DNA from: Isoetes taiwanensis
Lineage: Eukaryota; Streptophyta; Lycopodiopsida; Isoetales; Isoetaceae
Assembly: GCA_021234155.1 (NCBI GenBank)
Contig: JAJEKV010000048.1
Span: forward strand, 2,923,369 to 2,987,368
Direction of reading: 5' to 3'
DNA length: 64,000 bases
Positions 47,700 through 59,600 of the stretch are shown here, piece after piece. A program made the translations under genes and the position numbers. The first letter of the stretch is position 1; each line of letters opens with the position of its first letter. Under the pieces are notes generated by a model. The model searched no databases. It saw only the letters and a list, made by a program, of their open reading frames with translations, and was not told the DNA's origin.

Positions 47700-49912
47700 C
47701 GCTATTATGTTGTGAAACATATTATAATACTATCACGCAAGGTTATTTTGTATCATTTTCATAGTTATAAGAGTTAAAGTTTAAGTCAATGTCTTTTAAT
47801 GTTTTTCTTTCTTATTTTCATGGTTTAAGCTTTGAATGTCTCTTAAATCTGACATGCAAAAGAATGGCGTAATTGCAATTCGCTTCTTCAAATTGAATGG
47901 CAAGTGCAAACTTGCCTTCAAAAACGCGCCATTCAAATTTAAGGCTTGATATGTACCCTCCAAGATTCGAACCTGGACCATACCATTGGGTGTGACATAC
48001 CTGATGGTCCATGTTAATGTTGCAATAAAGCACCTAGCCTGTAGAAGAAAACACAACAGAAAGAGAAAATGGTTTTCAAAGTCCAATATTATTCAAGTAG
48101 CAATATTGTCCAAGGGGATTAAACACATCGCACATAGCACAAAGCTTTATGTGGTGTTCGTGCCATCACCTCACCAACACCACGTATAATCACAATAAAC
48201 AAAGATATAATGATGGTGTCGTCATCACCTCGCACCATCATGTAGCAATATGCAATGGTGACCACAATCTACACAAAAATAAAACACAATAATAGCAAAG
48301 GCAAGCCTAATGAAGGTGCATACATTTATTCAATTGCACCATAACATCTCATACCGCCTCTGATGTCGGGTCAAGAGTTCTCTTACCTTGCTAATAGCAG
48401 CCCTCGTGATGATGGCTTGACTGGTAGTGGATCTTCGAAGACCGTGTTCCATAATCGTAAACTAGAGATCGTCACATGCATTTAAATTTCCAAGTGTTTT
48501 TACAAGATGGAACACAAATGCAAAAAGCTACTACAAAGCTCATCAATATTCAAGAACTCATTAGCCTCAATTGAACGGATATTTGACTCATGAATAATAG
48601 GAAAGGAGAGATCTTGTTTCACATTTAACGGGTGCAGATCTCAATTACTGAGATGAAACCACTCAATACACCACTAGAAGGGGAAGCAGAGGAGGGGACA
48701 AAGACCTAGCAATCTTCTCCTAGTTCTCATGCGCCTCTTGGTTAGACAATACAGGTGAAATAATAACCTCTCGCACGAAGCTAGGAAAATCATCTGCAAA
48801 AATTAGGCATCACAAATACAAAAACTACAAAGGGGAAAATCCATGGGCAATCATATACTAGGTAATGGCATTGACATCTTGGCAAAAAACAAATAAAAAC
48901 CTAAAAACAAAGAACAAAGAAGGATCTCCAAGCTGCAACCACGACCTCCAAGAACAAAAAGTACTGCGAAAGATTGAATGGCAAGATTCTTACCTCAATA
49001 TTTATACTGCAGATTAAGACCGGAGATAGCAGGGAACATGAACATCCTCTAAACAAGGTCAAACCGCCATCATAGCCTGCATTTCCTCATCATGTATACA
49101 ACACAAATCTTTAACTAGATAATCTGGATGTAACAGAATCTGCCAAGATTTGAGCAATTTCGGCCAAGAATTCCATCAAATTGACATGCAAGACCAAGTG
49201 CCAATGTTTGACCAAACCATCTAGAAGCAAATCCAGCAAAAAAGATTTCGGATAAGGTAGTTCTGGAAAGAGCAAACACAGGCGACCAAAAGGGAGTGTC
49301 TCCAAACGTTCCAAAATAGACCACTCAAATTTCCAAAAATAAAATCCCCATAGAGGTAAAGTACTAAGTATTTGCCATGCTTGCTTCCCATAATCATTGC
49401 CTCGATGCCAAATCAAATGTCACAAGAGGTAAATTTAGAATATCTAGCGTATAAAAATACCCCAAACCTTAATATCTCATAACATAAGATTGTGGAAAAA
49501 AGTTCCCATAATAGCAACCCTCAATAACTATACGCTTCCAACCTAAGGATATTTAGCCCCCCGCCATAAAACATTCAAGATGCATCAATGCTTATGGAAC
49601 ATAACTAACTTTAATATAGATGTTTCGCCATGAGGTCCTAAATACACTTGGACTTCATAGCAATTATTAAAGCAATTATTAAACAAAAGAGTAGTATCAT
49701 AAAGCATTTAACTTGTAACAATGCTTATGGAACATATGTAACTTTAATATGGATGTCGCCAAGAGGTCCATTGGTAGTCCATCTAGACACATCAACGCTT
49801 ACCTTGTCACTAAGAAGCTTCCTGTTAAAGCTGTTAGCTCTACTATAGGGGCAATCAAAATAGATTTCAACAAGTCTCTCATCCCTATACCAAAGCTCTA
49901 TTTTGCCTTCTG
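47700..49912. other. No gene recognised
   Basis: Frames on the minus strand (47796-48086, 49111-49416) are hydrophobic and motif-free. The text at 49650-49760 repeats that at 49580-49640 in part (caatgcttatggaacata, gatgtcgcca-gaggtcc), a local duplication of roughly 140 bp period. Confidence 0.4.
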
Positions 49913-50955
49913 TCACAGCGGTGGCAAATCACGACCACTTATGGCTTCAGTGCCATTGATTGTGGTCACATCGATTCCCTTGTTAGGGTATTCATACCAC
50001 TTTCCATAATGGACCATAGCATTAGTGACTCTGAGAGACCCAGGGCCAATATAACTCAAATGAAAAGCAACCCAATCACCATACCCCATAGGTCTAGCAA
50101 AGCAAATGTAGAAGACTAGGGATCGAGACCAATACCAAAATCTTACGATCACAAATATAATATCCCACTAACAAGGTGCTGTTTTAAGCCTAACCATAAT
50201 ATTAAAATAATAGTATAAATATTGCAGTATACGGCGACATATGTTATAATATATGTTGTTGACTTATGATGTACTTTTGTGCTGATAATATGCGAATATG
50301 CTATTCACAAACTTTATGCCACAAAAGAGGAAGCATAAGCTTTTAAGCTTTATCATAATATTAAAATATGAATGTGCTTTTGTGCTGATAATATGCGAAT
50401 ATGCTATTAAATATGTCAACACTTATATTCATTATATGATAATAATTTGCCATCATTTATTTTTTGTTAAATAACAAATTTTCTAAGCTTCAAATGTTGC
50501 CCATCTTGACACATTTCTTAGGATGAATTCCTATGTAGAGTCGTGCTGCAACATTATGATCGTGCATTAGTATGTCATAGATAGATAGATAGGTAGGTAG
50601 GTAGGTAGATACAATTTTAATGCCTATGGATGGATGGATGGATGGATGGATGGATAGAATTTTAACGTCCACAACATTAGTGACTTTGAAAGACCTAGAC
50701 CCAATGAAAAGCAACACAATCTCCATATCCCATAGGTCTAAAAAAGCAACCACTTTCAATTTTGATTGTGGTCATACCACTTTCAATAATAAACCACAGC
50801 ATTAGTGATTTTGGGATATCAAGACCCAATGAAAAGCAACACAATCACCATATCCCATAGGTCTGAAAAAGCGACCAATATCAAAATCTTAGGATCACAA
50901 ATATAATCAGCTACAAACAAGAAAGCATAAGCTTTTAAGCTTAATCATAACTATA
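49913..50955 (-). repeat. Duplicated block with three copies of one coding-like segment
   Basis: The minus frame 49913-50152 encodes ARPMGYGDWVAFHLSYIGPG and further residues ending SGRDLPPL. I do not recognise the protein. The same segment recurs, shorter, at about 50660-50750 and 50775-50885 (plus-strand landmark aatgaaaagcaac-caatc-ccatat/accccataggtct). Another unit, gtgctgataatatgcgaatatgctatt, occurs at 50279 and 50379. aagcataagcttttaagctt occurs at 50331 and 50924. The block is thus a nest of local direct duplications. Confidence 0.7.
50577..50657. repeat. GATA/GGTA and GGAT microsatellites
   Basis: (GATA)n passing into (GGTA)n at 50577-50610, then (GGAT)n at 50627-50655. Both lie inside the duplicated block. 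Confidence 0.92.
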
Positions 50956-51587
50956 ATCCGTGCCCGCATTCACTCGCACAAGTCTAACATGTGATAAACT
51001 CGAGATGGTGGCAGAATCCGTAAATACCGCCCCTTAAGAGAAGTGAAGTGTAGATAATGGAGGCTTTTCTATGGAAGTGTAGATGCATAAGCCAATGCTA
51101 TTCAAATAATGTACATGGATCGACAAAATGTCACGAGAGATTCGTGATGTTGATTCACTTCATAAATTGTAGTTGACTTAATGATTTTATAGAAATAATT
51201 CACGCCTTTGCAAATCAAGTGGAAAATGGTCTATGTCTACTATATATTCGGTCATGTCACCTTTAAATCTTTTATGAGATCAAGAAGAGGGAGCGTAATG
51301 TTGGAGAACTTTACGTAATGGAGTTGGGATGCAAGTGTAGGTCGTTAAGAAGCATAATTGTGGAACTTGAACAACATTTGTAAGCTTATTTATCTAGATT
51401 ATTGTTTACAAGAATTTATCGCTGCCAAGGCCGCCAACGCTTTCCCCAACTCGTCTATACATGCTGGTGAACATGCAGATTTGAACCTCAAGATTTTTTT
51501 GCCGTAGGTTTAGAGGCCCGCACGATAGAAGACGACCATTAACGACTATAGGATTCTCGCTTTGTCAATCATGTCATGCAATGATAG
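50956..51587. other. No gene recognised
   Basis: Only short frames without motifs. Confidence 0.45.
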
Positions 51588-52170
51588 CCGGGTTTTGAAC
51601 CCGGGCAGGAACCTCCCGTGATCCAATGGTCCACCTCACCAGCCATAATCATCATGAACATAGATCATTCATGCCACCCAGCCGGGATTTGAGTTTGACG
51701 GGGGCACCCATATCCAATAGCCTAACCACTAGACTGAGCATTGGCGATAAGCCTTTTATAGTTCAATCATGCCACCCAATGATAAGCTGGGGTTTGAGCT
51801 CAAGGGGAACACCCGTGAATCCAGAGCTCTTAAATCCACTAGGATCACAAGCATATAAGCATTTCTTTATATATGTAAGCAAAGGGAACTCTATGTAGCT
51901 ATGTGTAGCACGCCTATTGAACGGGCGATATGTATATATGTATGTACATGCTACATGTACTTGTTGGTTTTATAGGAACATATATTAGAAGGAAGGAAGA
52001 AGGAAGGAAGTATGTCAAGAAAAGATAACAATCGTGATTGTATACTAGCTCTAAATTTGAATAAGATTCATATGTCGTTTCCCACCATATATGGGTCAAG
52101 CGGGGTTTGAGTATGGGAGGGCAATAATTCGCGAACTATTAGCCTAACCACCAGACTATTATCGCTATAA
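51588..52170. repeat. Four tRNA-box-B-like segments
   Basis: Segments of the form gccgggttttgaacccgggc...cctaaccactagac occur at about 51588-51660, 51680-51740, 51776-51845 and 52093-52165. On the minus strand each gives a sequence like GGTTCAAAACCCGG, close to the tRNA B box GGTTCGANTCC. No A box at proper spacing and no cloverleaf could be drawn. SINE-derived or low-grade tRNA-like debris is the likely origin. Confidence 0.5.
51977..52010. repeat. GGAA-type microsatellite
   Basis: Runs of ggaaggaag with one aagg interruption. Confidence 0.85.
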
Positions 52171-52491
52171 ACATCTTATTTAAACTTGCAAGCAAGACAA
52201 CCCATTAATTATATATGTGACTATTTCCTTTTTTAAAATTTCAAAGACAATATAATTACCTTCATGCATTGCATGCAAGCTAGATGTAATCGGGTGTCGT
52301 GTTCATTTGATATATCTAAAAACACGCTGGTCTCCCTTCGATGGATAAAGGCATGCCCGCATGAATGATAGATGGATTTGAGTTTGGACAAATCAAGGTG
52401 ATCGAAGCAAGAACCACGCATCGCTTTGGACAAATTGCTCTCTCGTGAAGTTTTGCATTTGATGAATAAACCGGGAATACGCATCTTAATG

Positions 52492-54500
52492 TCAAAGTAG
52501 TTCCTTATGCATAACGTCAATCGTGACTTTTGTTGTGTTTTCTGGGAGAGGAGCATCAATACATCTTGCCCGCTCCGGCATTAACGGTAAAGGTCGATAC
52601 AATTGCCCATGTGCAAAGACGCGCAGCGTAAATCAATGACAACCCTCGTCTAACGCTAAACCGCATACAACTATTAAAAGTGGTCGAAGCACGATAGACG
52701 CGAATGGTAATTGCCATCTATGGATAGCCAGTCCACGACGCATTTTCCTCGTTGATAGAAGAAATCTGCCCCAGAGATTGATATGTGTTTCCTTTGATCA
52801 CCAAGGAGTCTCACCAACAAACTTTGCATGCATCGACTAATCACTTAATTCTAGCATCTCTTCACAAGGCCCTTTCTCCATGTCTAATCGCTTCATCAAT
52901 GCGGGCATGTTGCCCCCACTTTAAGCCTAAGCTCATGGTTAGAATCCCGAATGCTGGAAATTGTTCAAGAAACTGGGTTGCATACTCTGGATGCTCGGAT
53001 AAGTTCGCCCCGTCAAGCTATATGATCGTACTGCATAAGATTTTATCCCGGCCGAACATCATCTAATATACTAATTATTGAACTCGGCCAACGTATTTGT
53101 TGATCGGAGCAAGGATGTCCGCTTGTCACATCTCCCCATCAAGGCGTATGGGGATAAAGGAATTCGCTGTATCTAAGATGTTTGTAGTTGTATTGAATAA
53201 ACTAACCACACCGCGGTTTCTTTTCCCCAATTCTCCCCAAGGTTGTCAACAAACATCATTAGCTCGATCTCGCGGTTTCATATATAGGCTGATGCAACCT
53301 CAACACAATCTTAATATTCTCCATAATGACGAGGATTTTATAGACGCATCAATGTCGCAATCCCTCCCTCCTCCGGCCACAAATCGGCCACACCTCCCCT
53401 TCACGACAGGGGCTTACTTGCTCAAATCACCAGCAGCCTATGAAATGTTTTCCACCAAATGGAAGATCGCTTCACAAACCGCTGAAGAACATGATTCACG
53501 CTTATAACGCCTTATTGGCCATTGGGAACTCATCCCAATAATGATCTTTGGCTCCCCAACGATGAGTTGTGATACTCCCTAATCAAGATTCTAGCATCGA
53601 AGTGAAGTCCCACATTGTTTTCAACCACGTGGATTTGAATAGGAATGTGTTGTTCGTCCGCCGGTGATACAATCGAAGCCGCAAGCTGCAGCCGCTTTTG
53701 TACCACATGGGGAAGGACTATGTCATTGCCGCGGTGTGAGAAAGCATATGCAATTCAACAAAAAATGTTTTTCCTCAGACCGCTTCCATCTACAAAGATA
53801 GTTCGTTTCGCCGGAGATTCTGTAGCTTACTGCCTTATGAGCGTATAATCTAATTATTGTCATTCATCATACTCTGACATTTGCAATGCGAGTTCGATAT
53901 GATGCATGGTCGTAAAATTTTCAGCTCGCATCACATCCCTTCCATTACCTGCTGCGCTTGAGGCCAAATGCCACTTCATGTTAGTGCTATCGACTAATAT
54001 ATTATTGACTGTAGATGAAGAGCTTCATTGAAGGCAATTACATCGTTGTTTGGATACTCGCCTAACAGGATCGGGCTGCCTCATATAAGCACTTGAAACT
54101 AGGTCCATAATTCAGCCGCGAACCTTGGTCGAAAGTAACAACATGGCAAACGTAGAAACGCACTGTGTAGGGCTCAACGATAAGGAAATCAGCCTCCATA
54201 ACTAATGTTACCTCATTGTGGGTGTCGCTGGCAACCTACGCTGTTCAAGGATGCGGTCTCATAGGTGATCATCAACCATCTTTAATTCATCCCATGATCT
54301 TGCAGACGATGCAGCAGTAATCTGCTCAACAAAATGCCTCGCTGGAACCTTAGGTAATTATAATAGACGGATTCTACATACCGATTGCCTTTGTCTTCTT
54401 TCTCACGATGTTGCGCGGTAAATCCTCGATCGCTTCCCTGCTCCATGTAATATCCGTGTTTAAATGAGGATGATGGATTATATGCCAACAAATTGTATTG
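52492..54500 (-). pseudogene. Helitron 1 helicase (PIF1-type)
   Basis: Minus-strand landmarks from N to C: YVESVYYN...RGILLSRLLL (54330-54400, the usual GR-Y-VNP...R-YLRLLL block), FVDGSGLRKNIF (53761-53805, Walker A, usual DGPGGTGKTFLY, with GTGK lost), GGRTTHS (53641-53665), YWDEFPMANKA (53510-53543, Walker B DE intact), GDLSK-APVV (53405-53440, usual GDFRQ-LPVV), LAPINKYVGRVQ (53082-53116), LGLKWG (52925-52945) and VFAHGQLYRPLPL (52580-52622, motif VI, usual FAHGQLYVALSR). PENTTKVTIDVMHKELL then stops at 52492-52494. The family's C-terminus is therefore complete. Confidence 0.88.
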
Positions 54501-54599
54501 CCTATAGTATTGATATATGTAAGCCGTGATTTAACATTACGGTCAAGTGGGTCATAGAAGTATCGCACCAACAACGACTTCGTGATTTTGACCTCGCTA

Positions 54600-56180
54600 A
54601 TAGATGCAAGTATTACTTAATGCCAGGGTTTTATTTGTTGCGTCGATGACATTATTCTCCAAGATGCCTCCATGGCTATAGATAGCTGCTCTTTACATAT
54701 ATTCTGTATCTCATTCCTATGGCCTCGCCTCCAAAGAGTATGCCCTTGTGAGGTGTATGCTCAGAGCTTGCCCTGCGGTCATTGCATGTCACCACTAACA
54801 TGCATCTCTCCCATGTCAACTCCTTGTTGGCCGAACTGACGCATAATTCCACGCTGTTTGCCCTCTCTTGGGTTATTGAGAACCTTGCTGTATCAAATCC
54901 CTTTATATATAACCGTAAAGGTAAGAGAAGACATGCACGGCGGATGCTATATCAACCGTAATATGACAATACCGAAGTTCATGGAGCAGAGCATTGTATG
55001 GAACTATCCACGATCGGCCCACTCTTTCTTCTATATTGCACATAGCCCTTTGAGTCAAGGCGCGCTGCTGATTGACTTAGTTTTGGATACTTGTAGCAAG
55101 ATGGAGAACTACATGGGGAGCACCGGTAGAATAAGTCTATGGACCATAAATTTTGGACCTCGTCTCTCAAGAATTGATCACTTGGTAGCCCAAGCAGATA
55201 TAATATCATCAACACATTCTATTGGTATATCCGGGTTCTCAGACGAATACTGCTAAGATGCGCCGCGAGGAAGTCCTCGCTTTGAAACTCTACTACCAAG
55301 TGGATTATATATGACACCCGCTGAAAAAATTTATGTAAGAGTTCTTAGCCGCTTGTAACCTTCCATGAAAATATCGTGACAACGATCATAGGGATCGATG
55401 CATTTGGTCGTGTCTATGACAGCCCCCATTTCGCCAATCCACAGATTCGGCTGCCATCGTGAATGAATAAAGTTGATCTAATTCCTTTGCCCTAGAGAGC
55501 TAACGATCGCCATGAACCCGCTGCATTGCACACCATCTCCTCGCAACCTGAACGATGAAGGCAATATAATATCACTGGGTTGTCATTTTCTTGCTCTATC
55601 AATTCGCCGAGATTGAGCCCTCCTATTTCTATGTGTGTCCTAAATTAATTCAAAGCGCATCCTCAACCCTTGAATACATGTCACCTAGGTACTCCCAATA
55701 ATGCACGCCCTAGTCGGCGAACCTATCCCTCATGCAATAACCCTTGCTCCTATACCATTGGAGTTGCATGAGACCACGATCATTCATGGGCCCCCTCATC
55801 CCTAAAGGTACCATAGGGAAAAGCAAGTGGATACCGCAGAGGTCTACATGGGATCGAGGATGCTTACTGCTGGGCTCCGCTCTCCTCACTTCTCGAGCCC
55901 AAAATTGTGCAACCCGGATGCAATATCAGCCGTGTTACTAACCTCGCAGTCGCTGCTATTTTATCATCAACCACACCTTCAGTTCGTGATGTATGCCGAA
56001 GGCATACGATACTCCCACGGTCAAGAGCTTCTCCTATCATCTACCATCGGTGGTACAACACGCTGTATCTCTATCATTGAAACAGCCGTCTAGCACACTC
56101 TCTTGCCAATGCGAAATGTACATAACGCTTCTCGAATTTCACTTATCTCGACTTTCGCCGATTCGGGCATGCTACCATCC
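54600..56180 (-). pseudogene. Helitron 1 Rep domain
   Basis: Minus-strand landmarks from N to C: LRYPLAFPYGT (55800-55840), DMYSRVEDA (about 55666-55692), ENDNP then ILPSSF in a shifted frame (55560-55600), KRGLPRGAS (55257-55285, usual QKRGLPHAH), DDIISA (about 55210-55230), SPSCYKYPK (about 55090-55115), GYVQYRRK (55026-55050), YIKGFDTARFSI (about 54875-54910), and EASWRI (54660-54680). The HUH nuclease motif reads R-G-A where H-A-H is expected, so the metal-binding His residues are gone. Stops and indels separate the blocks. Confidence 0.85.
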
Positions 56181-56585
56181 ATACCCTTGATCCACTAAAT
56201 TTAACACACAAACTCAGCATAAGTCACGTAGAAGAATAACTCATGTTATATAAGTTTTTCCCAAAGTATGCATCCACCACACAATGGAATAGAAGCATTT
56301 CGATTAATTATTCGTGGTTTGTAATCGGAAGGACAACATTAGCACCAACTATCATGGTATCCACATCAATGGTATGATTCTTTAATGTCACCATAACTCA
56401 TCCCACAGAAGCCAAGACAAATTTAGTGTAAGGAGGCGAGTATAGGGATATCAGACCGTAAAACAACTATAAATACGTATGAGACATATGCATGTAGACG
56501 GAAAACATCTACAAGCTCGCTGATTATCAAGATAGTTCATTATGCACTACATTTCCACATCATAATGGTATGTTTCTAACACAAA

Positions 56586-56821
56586 TCATAACTATCCCAC
56601 ACATACATTTTGATGATAAATTTAATGTAATGAGACTATGTAGATAGTATGTCTCCCAAAAAAAAAATATAAGCATCTTTTATAATGTGTCCATAAAAGC
56701 TTATATAGCATAATCATCATCCCACATTTTACGATAAATTTAATGTAATGAGACTCTATGTAGATAGTATGTCTCCCAAAAAATATAAGCATCTTATAAC
56801 GCGGTCCAAAGTTTATAAAGT
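56586..56821. repeat. 118-bp tandem duplication
   Basis: gataaatttaatgtaatgagact-atgtagatagtatgtctccc occurs at 56615 and 56733. The flanking atcccaca-att and aaatataagcatctt-ataa are also shared. The units differ by small indels. Confidence 0.9.
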
Positions 56822-57380
56822 ATATACTATCTAACTAATGAAGGAGACATATGCATAATGAATGCCTCATAGCTTAGGACATCCAATAACTTTTCCTCCC
56901 ATCTCGTAAGCGTACCTTATAGTCATCTGCATAGTGGGAGCATAATTATCTATACATAAATACAAAGCAGACGGCCACTATATATCGCTCAGAGTGATAG
57001 GCCATCTATAGCTATCCTCCCAGTATTATTGCATCCATGATAGCATCTTTAGCCTCGAGAACTTGTAATACGGGCGAAGACGGGTTAATCGAAATGAACA
57101 GCCTCTTAATAATACTAATTGAGAGTGTTGTATGATCCTTACAGACAATTTATCCAACTCATCGAGAGCTCTATCCAATTGCAAATGTACCCCTTCCCAT
57201 TAGAAATGGTGAGCCATCTTCTCGTAGGATGCTATATGTATAACTGGGTTTCTCGGGCCACTGGCACGTTACCCCGGCACAATCAACCCGCATTCCCCAA
57301 TACATTTTTGTTTCGCTATTCAAATGCACACTGCATTCATGAATGACTGAGGGATCACCCGGTTTCGGCAATGGCTCTTA

Positions 57381-57799
57381 ATTTGTTCTCACCCACTTCA
57401 CATATACTACAATGCAAGGACAAACACCGCATTAAATAGTATCAAACACATCGTGATACTCGGCAATATCCCCACTCCTCTTCCAAACAATTTCAAGATA
57501 ATAAAATACAAACACCCGCCTTGAATAGTTTAAAACATATATAGCTTAGCCCATTGGACACATCCCAAAGAAAGATTTATATGGTAACTTTACAATATGA
57601 TAGTATGTTAAAACAAAGGTACAATCGGGTTATTTAAACTCCATCAATGACTAAAATAGAGTTTCGTGTGTCACTAAATATCCCCAATTTCATTCTACCA
57701 TCCACCATTTCACCAATCTTGAAAATCTCGCCAAGTAGACCAAGAGAGCCACAACCCATATAATTTCATCAAGGTAGTAGAATATCAATGCTTTGATGG
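57381..57799. other. No gene recognised
   Basis: Short frames only. Confidence 0.4.
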
Positions 57800-58435
57800 G
57801 TAGTTTGTCTCCATTATTTCTAGTTTATTGAGAAGAGACTTAGGGGGGAAAAACGCCGACAGCCTAAGGTGTCAAAAGAACCTCCGAGGATCTGGATCCA
57901 ACCACATTTAACGTAGAGTATCTATCCCCATGCCTCTTTAATTGCTATATAAGAATCGCTTTATATTAGATGTCCCTATGATACTGACTCGCAATTGATG
58001 CCTATCCGAAATGAGGGACGTCACAATCCAAAAGTATCAGTCTATAGAATAAATGAGAGAATAAAGAACACTATAGACCAACAAATGGCATAACAAGTCC
58101 ACCTACAAACATGGCGTGAAACAAAAACATAGGAGTGCATTGCATGACTTATATAAAAATAAAAGAGCAAGGATAATGCCGGGATGGATGCCCTTAGAAA
58201 TGGAAGGGTCATGAAGAGCCGAAATGTAAGAGTTGCTCGAATGAGTTGCTCAAGCACAAAAGGCCTCCTATTTATACACGCATGGGGTGGGCACGCCAAA
58301 TGTTAACCATGCATCGCAGATATACACTTGATTCTAAATTCCAAGAAATATTTGGAATCTAAATCTTGATACGAGCATGGGGCAACATAGAAGGATCGAG
58401 GTTTAATAAAAAGGCATCATATATTATATTTACAT
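57800..58435 (-). repeat. LTR-like promoter segment between the two Helitrons
   Basis: Read on the minus strand, an AT-rich stretch is followed by catgcgtgtataaataggagg (TATA at 58269-58277) and then by a T/C-rich leader to about 58050. This is the usual U3/R/U5 look of a plant LTR. Helitron 2 helicase homology stops at its upstream edge (58440). Terminal repeats and a target-site duplication were not identified, so a solo LTR or an LTR fragment is inference. Confidence 0.45.
58269..58277 (-). promoter_or_regulatory. TATA-box candidate
   Basis: tataaatag on the minus strand, in the LTR-like segment. Confidence 0.5.
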
Positions 58436-58439
58436 TAAT

Positions 58440-59600
58440 GCTCCAAATGACTACGCTCAAATGGACTACAATTCTCGCTTCTGACTCGGTAGTTTGATGG
58501 TATACAGCTAACGACCATTCCTTGAATCAGACGAATAAGAAATCCTGTAGAGGAGCAGTGGATGAATGGCTCCTTCTCGTGGCGCAATTCCTCAAGCAGT
58601 AGATGAAGACGGAAGGCCATAGCTGCTTTCGAAACAATTGGCCTGATGAATCGGGTGCCCTTTGTTGAAGGCCATCATAAGGTAATCGCCTTAATTGAAG
58701 TCGGAACTCCTGGGTCGCTATTTCGGGGAAGATTTCGCGGAATAAATATCCCGCATTGCTCGAGATTTGAAGGTCCGCATGGCATTATAGGGTCAATATA
58801 TGGTAGTTTCCTATTCGCATGAGGATCGCCTAACTTGTTCAACTTTCATTTTTCTCAACCGTGGCTTGGCAGCTCCAATGAGCCGGCCTAATGATGCGCC
58901 CATAGACTCGCAGTGCATTCCACATGAACTTAAAACACCACCTTTTTCTAACAACATCACGCGCTCATCGACACACCTGCCGAAGATAACACGCTATCGG
59001 ATATGTTAACCAATGCCTTCTTGCACCTCTACCATGTCTTCTTTGAAACACCTCATCCGGAAATATCATATATGGGATTCATTAACACGCCAGGAAGAAT
59101 GAAATCAAACTTCCTAAGGATCGCCCGGGACAGAGTTCATAGATCTTCAATGTCTAGAAGTGCCATGTCAAATAATTGATCACACATATTTACACTTTGA
59201 TCTTCTCTCGCGTCCCCTTTTCAGGTTTCATGCAAGAAGTCATCATCAATCAGAAGCCATCTCTTCAGGCCAGCAGTGGATTCGATGGTTCTACAATTTG
59301 AAAGCGATCATGGCTAACATAAAGCGCAATTGTGGTGGCATGCCCCGGCGCCGCTGCTGCTTGAAGAGATCTATTTCGTATTAATGCATAAATCACGACA
59401 CCAACGCTCTCGGCCGCCAACGTCCATACCTTTTATCTCGTCACGGGTCATCGTGGAGTCGTGAAATAGTATCGCTTCTTTGAAGGATTAACAAAGTACA
59501 TGCGCCCACAGGGAAACTTCGGGTATTCTCTCTCGACCTTCCATTTTCAATCGGGTTGATCGTAGTAAACTTTTAGGAAAAATTCCTCATGATAGAGCAA
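58440..59600 (-). pseudogene. Helitron 2 helicase, N-terminal part
   Basis: Landmarks on the minus strand: WKVERE (59540-59560), FPCGRMYFVNPSKKRYYF (59474-59525, usual IGR-Y-VHP---ERYYLR), a linker with NCRTIE (59285-59305), DDDFLHE (about 59235) and MALLDIEDL (59145-59170, usual ALLEIQD-L), then S-GIA and RISYSSDSRNG (58515-58600, where SSGIAA and RIPI normally stand). Relative to Helitron 1 the region after motif Ia is deleted. Confidence 0.78.

Larger units (their letters stand above)
51890..57380 (-). mobile_element. Helitron 1 (RepHel), minus strand
   Basis: On the minus strand the Helitron Rep region and a PIF1-type helicase are readable over about 3.7 kb in canonical order, with the translation end at 52492. 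A candidate 3' end is at about 51893-51925, where the minus strand has cgcccgttcaataggcg (an imperfect hairpin) followed after about ten bases by ctac, in place of the usual CTRR. The 5' end is not defined and may lie near 57380. Rolling-circle transposition uses the Rep nuclease and helicase. Frameshifts and a lost catalytic His pair indicate the copy is inactive. Confidence 0.75.

Noticed and set aside
51588-51660. tRNA gene
   Set aside because: Only a B-box-like palindrome is present; no A box and no cloverleaf.
51898-57380. Helitron 1 and Helitron 2 as halves of a single element
   Set aside because: Each has its own Rep blocks and its own helicase start, so they are two copies.
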